The translations under genes were made by a program, and so were the position numbers. From positions 545,482 through 609,481 of the forward strand of contig NZ_JAVFCB010000001.1 in assembly GCF_030865425.1 (NCBI RefSeq): a stretch of 64,000 nt of DNA, in the 5' to 3' direction. Shown in pieces: positions 37,901 to 46,602 of the stretch; the stretch's first letter is position 1; each line of letters opens with the position of its first letter. The notes below the pieces were generated by a model. The model was not told where the DNA came from. It did not search any database and worked only from the letters and a program-made list of their open reading frames with translations. The stretch comes from Microbacterium capsulatum (lineage in GTDB: Bacteria; Actinomycetota; Actinomycetes; Actinomycetales; Microbacteriaceae).

Positions 37901-40491
37901 GACGACTCCCGGGCGGACATCGCGTCGGCGCGCACGGGGATCGTCGTCCCGGCGAGCGGCACCACGCCGGCCGCGCGCTCTTCGGCCTTCGCCGGCCGCA
38001 GCTGTCCACGTTCCTCGACGCGCGCGATGGAGGGATCCGCGAGACCGGGCTCGTTCACGAAGGAGCGGAACCGGCGCAGCCGCTCGGGGTCGGCGAGCGT
38101 CGCCGCCCACTCGTCCGCATAGGTGTCGACGTGCTGCGCCACCGCAGCCTCGAGCTCGGCGGCGAGGCCCAGGGAGTCGTGCACCACGACATCGCGGACA
38201 TGGTCGAGGCCGCCGTCCAGATCCTCGATCCAGCGCGCGGTGCGCTGCAGCCGGTCGGCGGTGCGGATGTAGTACATGAGGTACCGGTCGATGTAGCGCA
38301 CGAGGGTGTCGTCGTCCAGATCCGAGGCGAGCAGCTGCGCATGGGCGGGCTGAAAGCCGCCGTTCCCGCCGACGTAGAGGTTCCAGCCCTGATCGGTCGC
38401 GATCACGCCCACGTCCTTGCCGCGCGCCTCGGCGCATTCGCGGGCGCATCCGGAGACGCCGAACTTGAGCTTGTGCGGGCTGCGCAGGCCGCGGTAGCGC
38501 AGCTCCAGGGCGATCGCCATCCCCACCGAGTCCTGCACGCCGTACCGGCACCACGTGGATCCGACGCAGCTCTTCACGTTCCGCAGCGCCTTGCCGTACG
38601 CCTGACCGGATTCGAAACCGGCGTCCACCAGCACCCGCCAGATGTCCGGGAGCTGATCCAACCGTGCGCCGAAGAGATCGATCCGCTGACCGCCGGTGAT
38701 CTTCGTGTACAGCCCGAAGTCCTGGGCGACGCGGGCGATCACACCGAGCTTCTCGGGGGTGATCTCGCCGCCGGGGATGCGCGGGACGACCGAGTAGGTG
38801 CCGTCCTTCTGCATGTTGGCCAGGGCGCGGTCGTTCGTGTCCTGCAGCGGGCCGCGCCCGCCGTCGAGCAGGTACTGACCGTGCTGGGTGGCCAGGATCG
38901 AGCCGACCGCGGGCTTGCAGATGTCGCAGCCGCGCCCGCGCCCGAGACGGGTGATCGTCTCATCCCAGCTCGTGAGCCCGAGCACGTGCACGGACTCGAA
39001 GAGCTCCTGCCGGGACAGCTCGAAATGCTCGCACAGCGCACGCGAGACCGTCGCGCCTGCGGCGCTGAGCTCGGCGTCGAGGAGCTTCTTCACCAGCGGG
39101 AGACAGGATCCGCACTGGGTGCCCGCGCGGGTGCAGGTCTTCAGCTCGGCGAGGTCGTGGCAGCCGTCGCCGACCGCCGTGCGCACCGTCCCTGCGGTGA
39201 CGTTGTTGCAGGAGCACACCATCGCGTCGTCCGGAAGTGCGCCGCCGGACGGCGGCTCGGCACCCGCGGCGGACAGATACGCGGCGGGCTCGGCATCGAG
39301 GACCCGGCCGAGCAGCGGACGCAGGCCGAGGTACGGGGTGGCGTCGCCGACGAACACGCCGCCGAGCAGAGTGCGGGCGTCGTCGCTCACGACCAGCTTC
39401 TGGTACAGCCCGCGCGCGGGATCGGCGTACACGATCTCGAGCGCACCGGGCTCGCGGGCGAACGCGTCGCCGAAGCTCGCCACATCGACGCCGGAGAGCT
39501 TGAGCTTCGTGGCGTCGTCGATCGTCGTGAACGCGGCATCGCCGCCGAGCAGCCGGTCGGCGACGGTCTCGGCCATCGCGTTGGCCGGTGCGACCAGTCC
39601 GATCGTGCGACCTTCGATGGCGGCGACCTCGCCGATCGCCCAGATCGACGGATCCGAGCTGCGGCAGGCCTCATCCACGATCACCCCGCCGCGCGGCGCC
39701 GTCTCGACGCCCGCGGCCGCGGCGAGTTCATCGCGCGCCCTGATGCCGATCGCGAACACCACGATGTCGGCCGGGACCGTGCGGCCGTCGGTGCAGACCA
39801 CCTCGACCGGGCGGCTTTCGGGGCCGAGCAGGATCTTCTGCGGCCGGGTGCCGAGGTGCAGGTCGACCCCGCGAGCCGCGATCAACCGGCCCAGGGCCTG
39901 ACCTGCACCCTCGTCGAGCTGAGCGGACATCAGCCAGCCGCCGGAGTGGATGATCACGGCATCGGCACCGAGTGCGGCGACGCCTCCCGCGGCCTCCAGC
40001 CCGAGCAGACCGCCGCCCGCGACGGCGACGCGCGGGGCGCGGCCGAGCTCGTCGCCGAGCGCAGCGACCTCGGCGACGAGCGCATCCACGTCGTCGATCG
40101 TGCGGTACACGCGGGCGGTCGCGGCCCCGGGGATCTCCGGAACGGGTGCGGCGGATCCCGTCGCCAGCACCAGGTCGTCGTAGCCGAGCACGTCGCCGGT
40201 GGACGTCGTCACGGTCTTGGCCGCGCGATCGACCGACACCGCGGCCTCGCCGATGCGCAGCGAGACCGCCGAGTGGTCCCAGCACGACGCCGGGTCCAGG
40301 GTGAGATCGGCGGTTCCGTCCGCGAGGCGCTTGCTCAGCTGCACGCGGTCGTACGGGAGATGCGGCTCCTCGGCGAGGACCGTGATGCGATGCGCTGCGG
40401 CCGGCTCATCGGCGAAGCGCGACAGCAGGGCCTCCACGAGCCGGTGGGCGGCGGGGCCGCCGCCGACGATGAGCGTGTTGCGGGACGTCAT
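37897..40491 (-). CDS. nirB: Assimilatory NAD(P)H nitrite reductase large subunit
   Basis: The 864-residue enzyme reduces nitrite to ammonium. It has FAD and NAD Rossmann motifs (LIVGGGPAAHRLVEAL; VAVAGGGLLGLEAAGG), a BFD [2Fe-2S] domain (CSCNNVTAGTV, CTRAGTQCGSC), a linker with GRGCDICKPAVGSILA and a C-terminal sulfite/nitrite reductase half in which C642, C648 (CVGSTWC) and C682, C686 (CARECAE) ligate 4Fe-4S-siroheme. The ATG at 40491 is chosen; the in-frame sequence upstream crosses the GlnR-like box and is not conserved-looking. The small subunit nirD is divergent instead of downstream. Confidence 0.97.
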   Translation of the reverse strand: MTSRNTLIVGGGPAAHRLVEALLSRFADEPAAAHRITVLAEEPHLPYDRVQLSKRLADGTADLTLDPASCWDHSAVSLRIGEAAVSVDRAAKTVTTSTGDVLGYDDLVLATGSAAPVPEIPGAATARVYRTIDDVDALVAEVAALGDELGRAPRVAVAGGGLLGLEAAGGVAALGADAVIIHSGGWLMSAQLDEGAGQALGRLIAARGVDLHLGTRPQKILLGPESRPVEVVCTDGRTVPADIVVFAIGIRARDELAAAAGVETAPRGGVIVDEACRSSDPSIWAIGEVAAIEGRTIGLVAPANAMAETVADRLLGGDAAFTTIDDATKLKLSGVDVASFGDAFAREPGALEIVYADPARGLYQKLVVSDDARTLLGGVFVGDATPYLGLRPLLGRVLDAEPAAYLSAAGAEPPSGGALPDDAMVCSCNNVTAGTVRTAVGDGCHDLAELKTCTRAGTQCGSCLPLVKKLLDAELSAAGATVSRALCEHFELSRQELFESVHVLGLTSWDETITRLGRGRGCDICKPAVGSILATQHGQYLLDGGRGPLQDTNDRALANMQKDGTYSVVPRIPGGEITPEKLGVIARVAQDFGLYTKITGGQRIDLFGARLDQLPDIWRVLVDAGFESGQAYGKALRNVKSCVGSTWCRYGVQDSVGMAIALELRYRGLRSPHKLKFGVSGCARECAEARGKDVGVIATDQGWNLYVGGNGGFQPAHAQLLASDLDDDTLVRYIDRYLMYYIRTADRLQRTARWIEDLDGGLDHVRDVVVHDSLGLAAELEAAVAQHVDTYADEWAATLADPERLRRFRSFVNEPGLADPSIARVEERGQLRPAKAEERAAGVVPLAGTTIPVRADAMSARESS

Positions 40492-40535
40492 ACGTGCCCC
40501 CTCCGGTTCGGTGGTTCCGAGCGTAGGATCGGGCG

Positions 40536-40562
40536 GTTTCCCGACCGTTTCCGCAATGTAAC
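40536..40562 (-). promoter_or_regulatory. GlnR-like box upstream of nirB
   Basis: Minus strand reads GTTAC, six bases, GAAAC, six bases, GAAAC. The first two elements match the actinobacterial GlnR consensus GTnAC-n6-GAAAC exactly, with the third on the same 11-bp phase. It lies 45-71 bases upstream of the nirB start. Confidence 0.7.
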
Positions 40563-40612
40563 CGGCGCATGACAGCGCTCGCACAGGGCGGGCGCGCGCC
40601 TGTGAGGGGACA

Positions 40613-40650
40613 TTCACACGGTCGACACACGCGGCGACCACGGCCGAAAC
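40613..40650 (+). promoter_or_regulatory. GlnR-like box upstream of nirD
   Basis: TTCAC, n6, GACAC, n6, CGACC, n6, GAAAC: four elements at exact 11-bp phase, with first, second and fourth close to the GlnR half-site pattern. It ends ten bases before the putative TATCGT -10 box, a usual position for GlnR activation. Confidence 0.5.
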
Positions 40651-40660
40651 ACACGCGCCC

Positions 40661-40666
40661 TATCGT
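40661..40666 (+). promoter_or_regulatory. Leaderless -10 box for nirD
   Basis: TATCGT, six bases (CGTCGC), then the ATG at 40673. No ribosome site is present. Confidence 0.5.
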
Positions 40667-40672
40667 CGTCGC

Positions 40673-41059
40673 ATGACCGCCATCACGCAGACCAGGCCCC
40701 GCGTCGCCCCCTCGCACCCTTTGGCGCGCACCGCGTGGGAGCGCGTGTGCCGCGTCGACGACCTCGAGCCGTCCTGGGGTGAGGCCGTGCTGGTCCGGAT
40801 GAGGCAGATCGCCGTGTTCCTCCTCTCCCCGCGCGAGGTCTATGCCGTCGAGCACGCCGATCCTGCGGCCGACGGCGCACCGGTCATGGCACGGGGCATC
40901 GTCGGGTCCCGCGGCGATCGGCCGACTGTCGCCTCGCCCCTGCACAAGGAGATCTACGACCTCGGCACGGGGGAGTGCTACTCGGATCCGGCTCTGCTGC
41001 TGCGGACCTTCCGCACGCGCATCGTCGGGGGCTTCATCGAGATCGAGCTCGACGACTGA
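40673..41059 (+). CDS. nirD: Nitrite reductase small subunit, Rieske-like
   Basis: The 128-residue subunit has the NirD Rieske fold: WERVCRVDDLEPSWGEAVLV, VYAVEHADPAADGAPVMARGIVGSRGDRPTVASPLHKEIYDLGTGEC. As in other NirD proteins the cluster ligands are absent (no CxH pairs), so it holds no [2Fe-2S] centre and acts structurally with NirB. It is transcribed away from nirB from a shared 181-base intergenic region with two GlnR-like boxes. Confidence 0.93.
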   Translation: MTAITQTRPRVAPSHPLARTAWERVCRVDDLEPSWGEAVLVRMRQIAVFLLSPREVYAVEHADPAADGAPVMARGIVGSRGDRPTVASPLHKEIYDLGTGECYSDPALLLRTFRTRIVGGFIEIELDD

Positions 41060-41274
41060 GCCGTCTCAGGAGACCCCTTCGCCCGAATGGGGGCCCACAG
41101 GAACTCCGACCGTGCTTCCGCCCGGACCTTCCGTGTCGCGCCGTGCAGGTCTATGCTCTGGTCCAGCGCCAGAGATCGCCCCGCCAGGGCTCCCCAGGAT
41201 CCGATGGCGCCGTTGCCGCGTGCAACGAGGATACGCGGGCCCATGGTCCGCCTGGGGGTTGAAGGCGGTCGGTC

Positions 41275-44200
41275 ATGGCCCGCTCGAATTTCGGCGATCT
41301 CGGCGATTCATCGCGTACACGGCGACGCGTGGTGCTGCTGGCGGTGACGGCCCTGGTCGGGGTCGCGCTCCTGCCCGCGGCCGCGCCGCCGGCAGGTGCG
41401 GCCGATGCGGCATCCCGCTCTGTGCCCGCAGCCGCGACCGCCTCGGTCGTGCAGAACGGCGGCTTCGAGTCCGGCATCAGCCTGTGGACGGCCGCCGGCA
41501 CCCCGCCCGGCGCGGCGAGCACGACCACGGTGCACTCCGGAACCGGGTCGGCGCTGCTCGGTACCGTGTCGGGGACCGAGCCGAACGGAAGCGGGTCGCT
41601 GAGCCAGCAGGTCACCGTGCCCACCGGGACGAGCACGCTGAGCTTCTGGTACTGGCCGGCCACGACGGATGCCCTCTGCTCCGGGTCGGCGTGCCAATAC
41701 GACTGGCAGGAAGCGCAGATCCGCAGCACGACGGGCACGGTGCTCGCGTCGGTGCTCAAGAGCAACTCCAACACGCGGGCGTGGACGCAGGTCACCTTCG
41801 ACACCAGCGCGTACGCCGGTCAGAACGTCGTGTTGTGGTTCGACGTGCAGCAGGACGGATCGAACCCGCCGGATGACACGTGGATGTACCTCGACGACGT
41901 CTCGCTGACCGGAACACAGCCCACCGCGCCCGCCGCGCCCACCGGGGTGACGGCGGTCGGCGGCAACACGCAGGCCACGGTGTCGTGGACCGCTCCCAGC
42001 AGCGGCGGCGACCCCATCACGAGCTACACGGTCACGCCGTACATCGGGACGACGGCGCAGCCGTCCACGACGGTCACCGGCGCACCGCCCGTGACGACGG
42101 CGACCGTGACCGGGCTGACCAACGGCACCGCCTACACGTTCACGGTGAAGGCGACCAACAGCATCGGCACCAGTGCGGAGTCCGCGCACTCGAACGCGGT
42201 CACGCCGTCGACGGCCCCTGCCATCGCGTTCGTGCAGCAGGTCACCGGGCACGGCTCCGGATCCACGCGCGCGGTGACCCCGACGGCCGCGATCACCACC
42301 GGCGACCGGATGATCGTGGAGGTCGGCATCTGGGCCGCCGCGCACCCCACCATCAGCTCCGTCACCGACAGCGCCGGCAACACGTACACCGCGGTCGTGC
42401 GCTTCACCGCGGCCGACGGCACCGAGGAGACCGTGTGGACGGCGCCCATCACGGCCGGCGGGGGCACGAAGCCCACGATCACCGCGACGGGCACGGCCGG
42501 CGGCGACATCGGTGTGGCCGCGCTGGAGTACGCCGGACTCTCGACCGGCGCCGGCGCCGTGGACGTGGCCAAGACTGCCACGGGTACCACCACCGGCGCC
42601 GCCACGGAGTCCTCCGGGGCCACCGCGGCGACCACGACCGCGGGCCTCGCGCTCGGGTTCTACGCCGACTCCGGATTCGGCACGACGCCGACGCCGTCGA
42701 GCGGGTTCACGGGACGCGCATCCATCACCGGCGCGTCCGACATGGATCTGCTCGTCGAGGACCAGACGGCCGCCACGGGCGCCACCCCCAACGCCGGTGC
42801 CGCGACGGGGGCGAACACGATCTGGCTCATGGCGACTGTCGTCTTCACCGCAGCCGGAGGAACCGCCCCCACCGTGCCGGCGGCGCCGTCCGGTGTCACG
42901 GCCACGGCAGGCAACGGGCTGGCGACCGTGTCGTGGACCGCACCCGACAGCGGCGGGTCCGCGATCACCGGCTACACGGTGACGCCCTACATCGGCACGA
43001 GCGCGCAGGCCACGAAGACCGTGACGGGAACGCCCCCGGCGGCCACGGCAACGGTCACCGGGCTCACCAACGGCACCGCCTACACCTTCACGGTCAAGGC
43101 CACGAACGCCGTCGGCACGGGACCCGCCTCCGCGCAATCCGCGGCCGTCACCCCGACGGTCACCGCCCAAGGCCAGTGGGGCGCCCTGCAGACCTGGCCG
43201 CTCGTCGCCATCCACAACATCCAGCTCAACAACGGGAAGTACCTGCTGTTCGACGGGTGGCAGAACCCGACACCGACCATGGTGTGGGATCCGACCACGA
43301 ACACCTTCACCACCGTGAACGCGCCCGCGAGCATCTTCTGCTCGGGCAACACGCACATGTCCGACGGACGGATCTTCATCGCGGGCGGCCACGGCACCAC
43401 GGAGATCGGCATCCCGACGACGTCCATCTTCGATCCGGCGACCGGCGCGTGGTCGAAGGTCGCCGACATGAACATGTCGCGTTGGTATCCGACGGTGCTG
43501 CTGCTCCCGGACGGCCGTCACCTCGCTCTGAGCGGCAACTCGACCGACGCGAACCACTGGGCGGACACCCCCGAGGTCTACGACCCGACGACCAACACGT
43601 GGACACTGCTGACCGGGGTGAACACGTCGCAGATCCACGAGGAGGAGTACCCGTTCTCGTACGTGATGCCCAGTGGCAAGGTCTTCGCGATGGGGCCTTC
43701 CGAGGACGTCTCGTACGTGCTCGACGTGAACGCGAAGACGTGGACCCCGGTCGGAGCAAGCGACGTCGTGAACGGATCGCCGGTGATGTACCGGCCCGGC
43801 AAGCTCCTCTACAGCGGGGGAGCGGCGAGCGTGACCAGCGTGGCGAACGCCTCGGCGCTGACCTCGGTCATCGACCTGAACGCGGCGACTCCGACCTGGC
43901 GGCAGACGGCGCCGATGAACACCGCGCGCGTCTACCACACGCTCACGATGCTCGCCGACGGCAGGGTCCTCGCGGTCGGCGGCGAGCAGACCAGCGACCA
44001 GACCACCGTCACGACCGGCATTCTGACGGCCGAGATCTGGGATCCTGCGACCGAGACCTGGACCCTCGGGCCCTCGATGTCGGCGGCTCGCAACTACCAC
44101 TCGACCGCCGTCCTGATGCCCGACGGCCGCGTGCTCGTCGCCGGTGGGGGGCACGAGAACGACCTCACCAACCCCGGTCAGTACTCCGCCCAGATCTACT

Positions 44201-45465
44201 CGCCCGGCTACCTGTTCAATGGCCCGCGGCCGACCATCGGCTCCGCGACCGGATCCACGACCTACGGCGGCACGATCACGGTGAACACGCCCGACGCGGC
44301 CTCGATCTCGGCGGTCAACCTCGTCTCGCTCGCCGCTGACACGCACCAGGCCGACATGGGCCAGCACTTCGTGCCCCTGACCTTCACTGCCGGGAGCTCC
44401 ACGTTGTCGGTCACGGCGCCGGGCAGCGCGACCACCGCCCCTCCCGGCGACTACATGATGTTCATCGTCAACGGCAGCGGGGTTCCGTCGGTCGCATCGA
44501 TGGTGCACATCGGCGCAGCCGCGACCGCGCCGGGGGCCCCGACCGGCGTCACGGCCGTGAGCGGCAGCAGCCAGGCGACGGTGAACTGGACGGCCCCCGC
44601 CGACGGCGGCTCGTCGATCACGTCGTACACCGTGACCCCGTACATCGGGACCACCGCGCAGACGCCCACGACGATCACCGGCAACCCGCCCGCCAACACG
44701 ACGACGATCACGGGCCTCACCAACGGCACGGCGTACACCTTCGCCGTGACGGCCAGGAACGCGGTCGGCACAGGTCCGGCATCCGCGGCATCCAACTCCG
44801 TCACGCCCGGCACCACGGCGCCGCAGTTCGTGCAGAGCGTCACAGCGCACGGCGGCGGCACCGCGACCCGGACCGTCACGATGTCGAACGCGATCACCGT
44901 CGGCGACCGCCTCATCGTCGAAGTGGGCGTGTGGTCAGGGGCCAACGCCACGGCCAGCGCGGTCACCGACTCGGCCGGCAACACCTACACCGAGCTGCAG
45001 CATTTCATAGGTTCGGAGCACACCGAGCAGAGCGTGTGGAGCGCGCCGATCACCGCGGGCGGCGGCACGAAACCCACCATCACGGTGACCGCGACCGGCT
45101 CGACCGACATGGGGATCGCCGCGCTCGAGTACACGGGACTGTCGACCGCCGCCGGAACCGGTGCCGTGCAGGCGTCCAAGACCGCGACCGGCACTGCGGC
45201 GTCGACCACCACCGTCACGTCCGGAGCGACCGCCGCGGCGACGGCGAACGGTCTCGCACTCGGCTTCTACACCGACTCGGGATTCGGGGTCACCCCGAAC
45301 CCGAGCACGGGCTTCACGACGCGCGCGACCATCGGCGGGGCGGCCGACATGGACCTGCTCGTGGAGGACCAGCTGATCGCGACCGGCGCGACGGCGAACG
45401 CCGGTGCGACCACCCTGGCGGGCACGGTCTGGCTGATGTCGACCATCGTGTTCAAGGGGTCCTGA
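41275..45465 (+). CDS. Secreted multidomain Kelch/DUF1929 copper-radical oxidase (galactose oxidase/GlxA-like)
   Basis: A 1396-residue exported protein. A signal peptide (basic RTRRR, hydrophobic 20-40, likely cleavage after PAGA near residue 43) is followed by a jelly-roll CBM-like domain (about 58-213), Fn3-1 (216-313), module A (319-526), Fn3-2 (533-624), a Kelch propeller (630-975), a DUF1929 Ig-like domain (975-1080), Fn3-3 (1083-1178) and module B (1185-1396), a diverged copy of A. Galactose-oxidase copper-radical residues all align: C689 (FCSG), Y738 (RWYP), Y941-H942 (NYHS) and H1024 (DTHQAD). It should oxidise an alcohol or sugar to an aldehyde with release of hydrogen peroxide. No copper chaperone or polysaccharide synthase is adjacent. 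Single gene, strong GGGGGTTGAAGG upstream. Confidence 0.88.
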   Translation: MARSNFGDLGDSSRTRRRVVLLAVTALVGVALLPAAAPPAGAADAASRSVPAAATASVVQNGGFESGISLWTAAGTPPGAASTTTVHSGTGSALLGTVSGTEPNGSGSLSQQVTVPTGTSTLSFWYWPATTDALCSGSACQYDWQEAQIRSTTGTVLASVLKSNSNTRAWTQVTFDTSAYAGQNVVLWFDVQQDGSNPPDDTWMYLDDVSLTGTQPTAPAAPTGVTAVGGNTQATVSWTAPSSGGDPITSYTVTPYIGTTAQPSTTVTGAPPVTTATVTGLTNGTAYTFTVKATNSIGTSAESAHSNAVTPSTAPAIAFVQQVTGHGSGSTRAVTPTAAITTGDRMIVEVGIWAAAHPTISSVTDSAGNTYTAVVRFTAADGTEETVWTAPITAGGGTKPTITATGTAGGDIGVAALEYAGLSTGAGAVDVAKTATGTTTGAATESSGATAATTTAGLALGFYADSGFGTTPTPSSGFTGRASITGASDMDLLVEDQTAATGATPNAGAATGANTIWLMATVVFTAAGGTAPTVPAAPSGVTATAGNGLATVSWTAPDSGGSAITGYTVTPYIGTSAQATKTVTGTPPAATATVTGLTNGTAYTFTVKATNAVGTGPASAQSAAVTPTVTAQGQWGALQTWPLVAIHNIQLNNGKYLLFDGWQNPTPTMVWDPTTNTFTTVNAPASIFCSGNTHMSDGRIFIAGGHGTTEIGIPTTSIFDPATGAWSKVADMNMSRWYPTVLLLPDGRHLALSGNSTDANHWADTPEVYDPTTNTWTLLTGVNTSQIHEEEYPFSYVMPSGKVFAMGPSEDVSYVLDVNAKTWTPVGASDVVNGSPVMYRPGKLLYSGGAASVTSVANASALTSVIDLNAATPTWRQTAPMNTARVYHTLTMLADGRVLAVGGEQTSDQTTVTTGILTAEIWDPATETWTLGPSMSAARNYHSTAVLMPDGRVLVAGGGHENDLTNPGQYSAQIYSPGYLFNGPRPTIGSATGSTTYGGTITVNTPDAASISAVNLVSLAADTHQADMGQHFVPLTFTAGSSTLSVTAPGSATTAPPGDYMMFIVNGSGVPSVASMVHIGAAATAPGAPTGVTAVSGSSQATVNWTAPADGGSSITSYTVTPYIGTTAQTPTTITGNPPANTTTITGLTNGTAYTFAVTARNAVGTGPASAASNSVTPGTTAPQFVQSVTAHGGGTATRTVTMSNAITVGDRLIVEVGVWSGANATASAVTDSAGNTYTELQHFIGSEHTEQSVWSAPITAGGGTKPTITVTATGSTDMGIAALEYTGLSTAAGTGAVQASKTATGTAASTTTVTSGATAAATANGLALGFYTDSGFGVTPNPSTGFTTRATIGGAADMDLLVEDQLIATGATANAGATTLAGTVWLMSTIVFKGS
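42229..42858 (+). repeat. Module A: first copy of the duplicated ~210-residue domain
   Basis: Begins FVQQVTGHG and ends TIWLMATVVFTA. Shared with module B at 44827-45465: SVTDSAGNTYT, APITAGGGTKPTIT, AALEY.GLST, DLLVEDQ and GFYxDSGFG all recur in the same order. Predicted all-beta. Family unnamed to me. Confidence 0.8.
44827..45462 (+). repeat. Module B: second copy of the duplicated domain
   Basis: Begins FVQSVTAHG and ends TVWLMSTIVFKGS at the protein C-terminus. Co-linear with module A and, like it, preceded by an Fn3 domain, so the Fn3+module pair was probably duplicated as a unit. Confidence 0.8.
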
Positions 45466-45985
45466 GGCTGCGCGGCGGAGCAGGACCCCGGAACCGCGTC
45501 AGCATTCGGGGCTGACCAACCCGGATTCGATCGTCATGGTCTTCACGAAGACGAACGCGCGGATCTGGATGATCGAGCAACGCGGCAACCGAATCAGCAA
45601 ACTTGTTTTCTCACGGAAACGCCGCCGATGCGGACGTCCTAGCTTCCCGTGTAACCGTCACGCTTGCACCTCCAGGTGAATCGCCGGCCGGAGCCGCGTT
45701 TCAGGACCGGCGAGAGGCGCCCGGGTGTCGGTACTCGCATCTACCGGGAACAGGCCATCTTCAACTGGGCGAGTGGGGTATCCGGTCTTCCGCTATTCGT
45801 GCCCGAATCGCTCTGTTTGAGTTGCTCCAGATGCGCGGCGATGGACCATCGAGAGCCATTCGTCGGTGATCCGCAAGAACGCGTCTGGCTGTTCGACCCA
45901 GGGGAGTGTCCGCAATCTGCAAGTTCCGCCAATAGCCCCTTACATGTGATGACCGGCGGATTCCCCGCCGGCCAATTCTGGCTGA
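45466..45985. other. Gap of 520 bp without a supported gene; lower-GC, decayed
   Basis: Several short frames exist (for example 45603-45869 and 45664-46191 on +, 45741-45932 on -) but none has a good ribosome site, codon usage like its neighbours or a recognisable domain. Base composition drops relative to the flanks. It contains one copy of a short repeat also found at 47081. I see no terminator after the oxidase gene. Confidence 0.5.
45723..45768 (+). repeat. Short diverged repeat, copy 1
   Basis: A GTGTCG...TCGC.TCT..CGGGAA..GGCCATCTTC block. About four fifths of positions match copy 2 at 47081-47128 in the same orientation, with one 1-base gap. The two copies bracket the orphan gene and the integrase-like pseudogene. 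Confidence 0.5.
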
Positions 45986-46555
45986 TCAGGGGCCCTCAAA
46001 ACTTTCCGGGGGAGCAAATCGAAACCGCCAATCGTGAAGGTATTCGCTCGCTGCAGATGGGTCAGCACGAGCCTTTTCGATGGACTCTTTCCAATCACTC
46101 CAGCGTGCCGGATCGGAGACCATGTAGGTATGGAAAAGCGCCAGGCCTTCGTCCGGTTCTTCCTCGAGGCTCATGTATTGGTCGACGATGAAGAAGGCTG
46201 CGCGAAAGCCCTCTTCGATGGAGAGTGACTCACCGGCCTCCTCTTCGGTAGCAGGTTTGTCGGCACGACTCTGCGCAGGGCTGGCTTGTGCCGGGCCGAC
46301 CAGGCTCAGATCGAACGGTCGCTTGCTGTTCCACGGTTGGCCCTCGGGAATGATCTGGACCTGGATTCGGAGGATCTGCTGGACTATGTGCTCGAGATCC
46401 TGCCCCGCCTTCAGACGGAGAGCAATCAGAGATTCAGGCTCGAAGGCGAACGTGATCTGGTCGGGCCTTTGCATCTTCGTGATGCGCAGTTGTCCGTCGA
46501 ACCCCGCAGCTCGAAAGAAGGCCTGAACGGCGGTCACCTGGTCGATTGTGAACAT
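45986..46555 (-). CDS. Hypothetical protein in the degenerate island
   Basis: The 189-residue protein is not recognised. It starts MFTIDQVTAVQAFFRAAGFDGQ, contains FAFEPESLIALRLKAGQDLEHIVQQILRIQVQII (alternating hydrophobic strand-like segments), a polar, low-complexity linker around residues 85-110 (AQASPAQSRADKPATEEEAGES) and a mostly helical, acidic C-terminus (EEGFRAAFFIVDQYMSLEEEPDEGLALFHTYMV). No signal or membrane helix. Lower GC than the surroundings and location next to an integrase-like remnant suggest acquisition by transfer. It could be an immunity-like or cargo protein, but nothing in the sequence proves that. Confidence 0.65.
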   Translation of the reverse strand: MFTIDQVTAVQAFFRAAGFDGQLRITKMQRPDQITFAFEPESLIALRLKAGQDLEHIVQQILRIQVQIIPEGQPWNSKRPFDLSLVGPAQASPAQSRADKPATEEEAGESLSIEEGFRAAFFIVDQYMSLEEEPDEGLALFHTYMVSDPARWSDWKESIEKARADPSAASEYLHDWRFRFAPPESFEGP

Positions 46556-46602
46556 GGATCACACGCTAACAGCGGGATCGATCGGTGGACCGAGACGTTG
46601 TG

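Noticed and set aside
41308..44850. 1180-codon open frame antisense to the Kelch oxidase gene
   Set aside because: Shadow of the sense gene; repetitive Arg/Gly/Val composition and no start signals.
45603..46191. Overlapping short frames (88 and 175 codons) after the oxidase gene
   Set aside because: No ribosome site, no recognisable domain, and the longer one runs antisense into the better-supported gene at 45986-46555.
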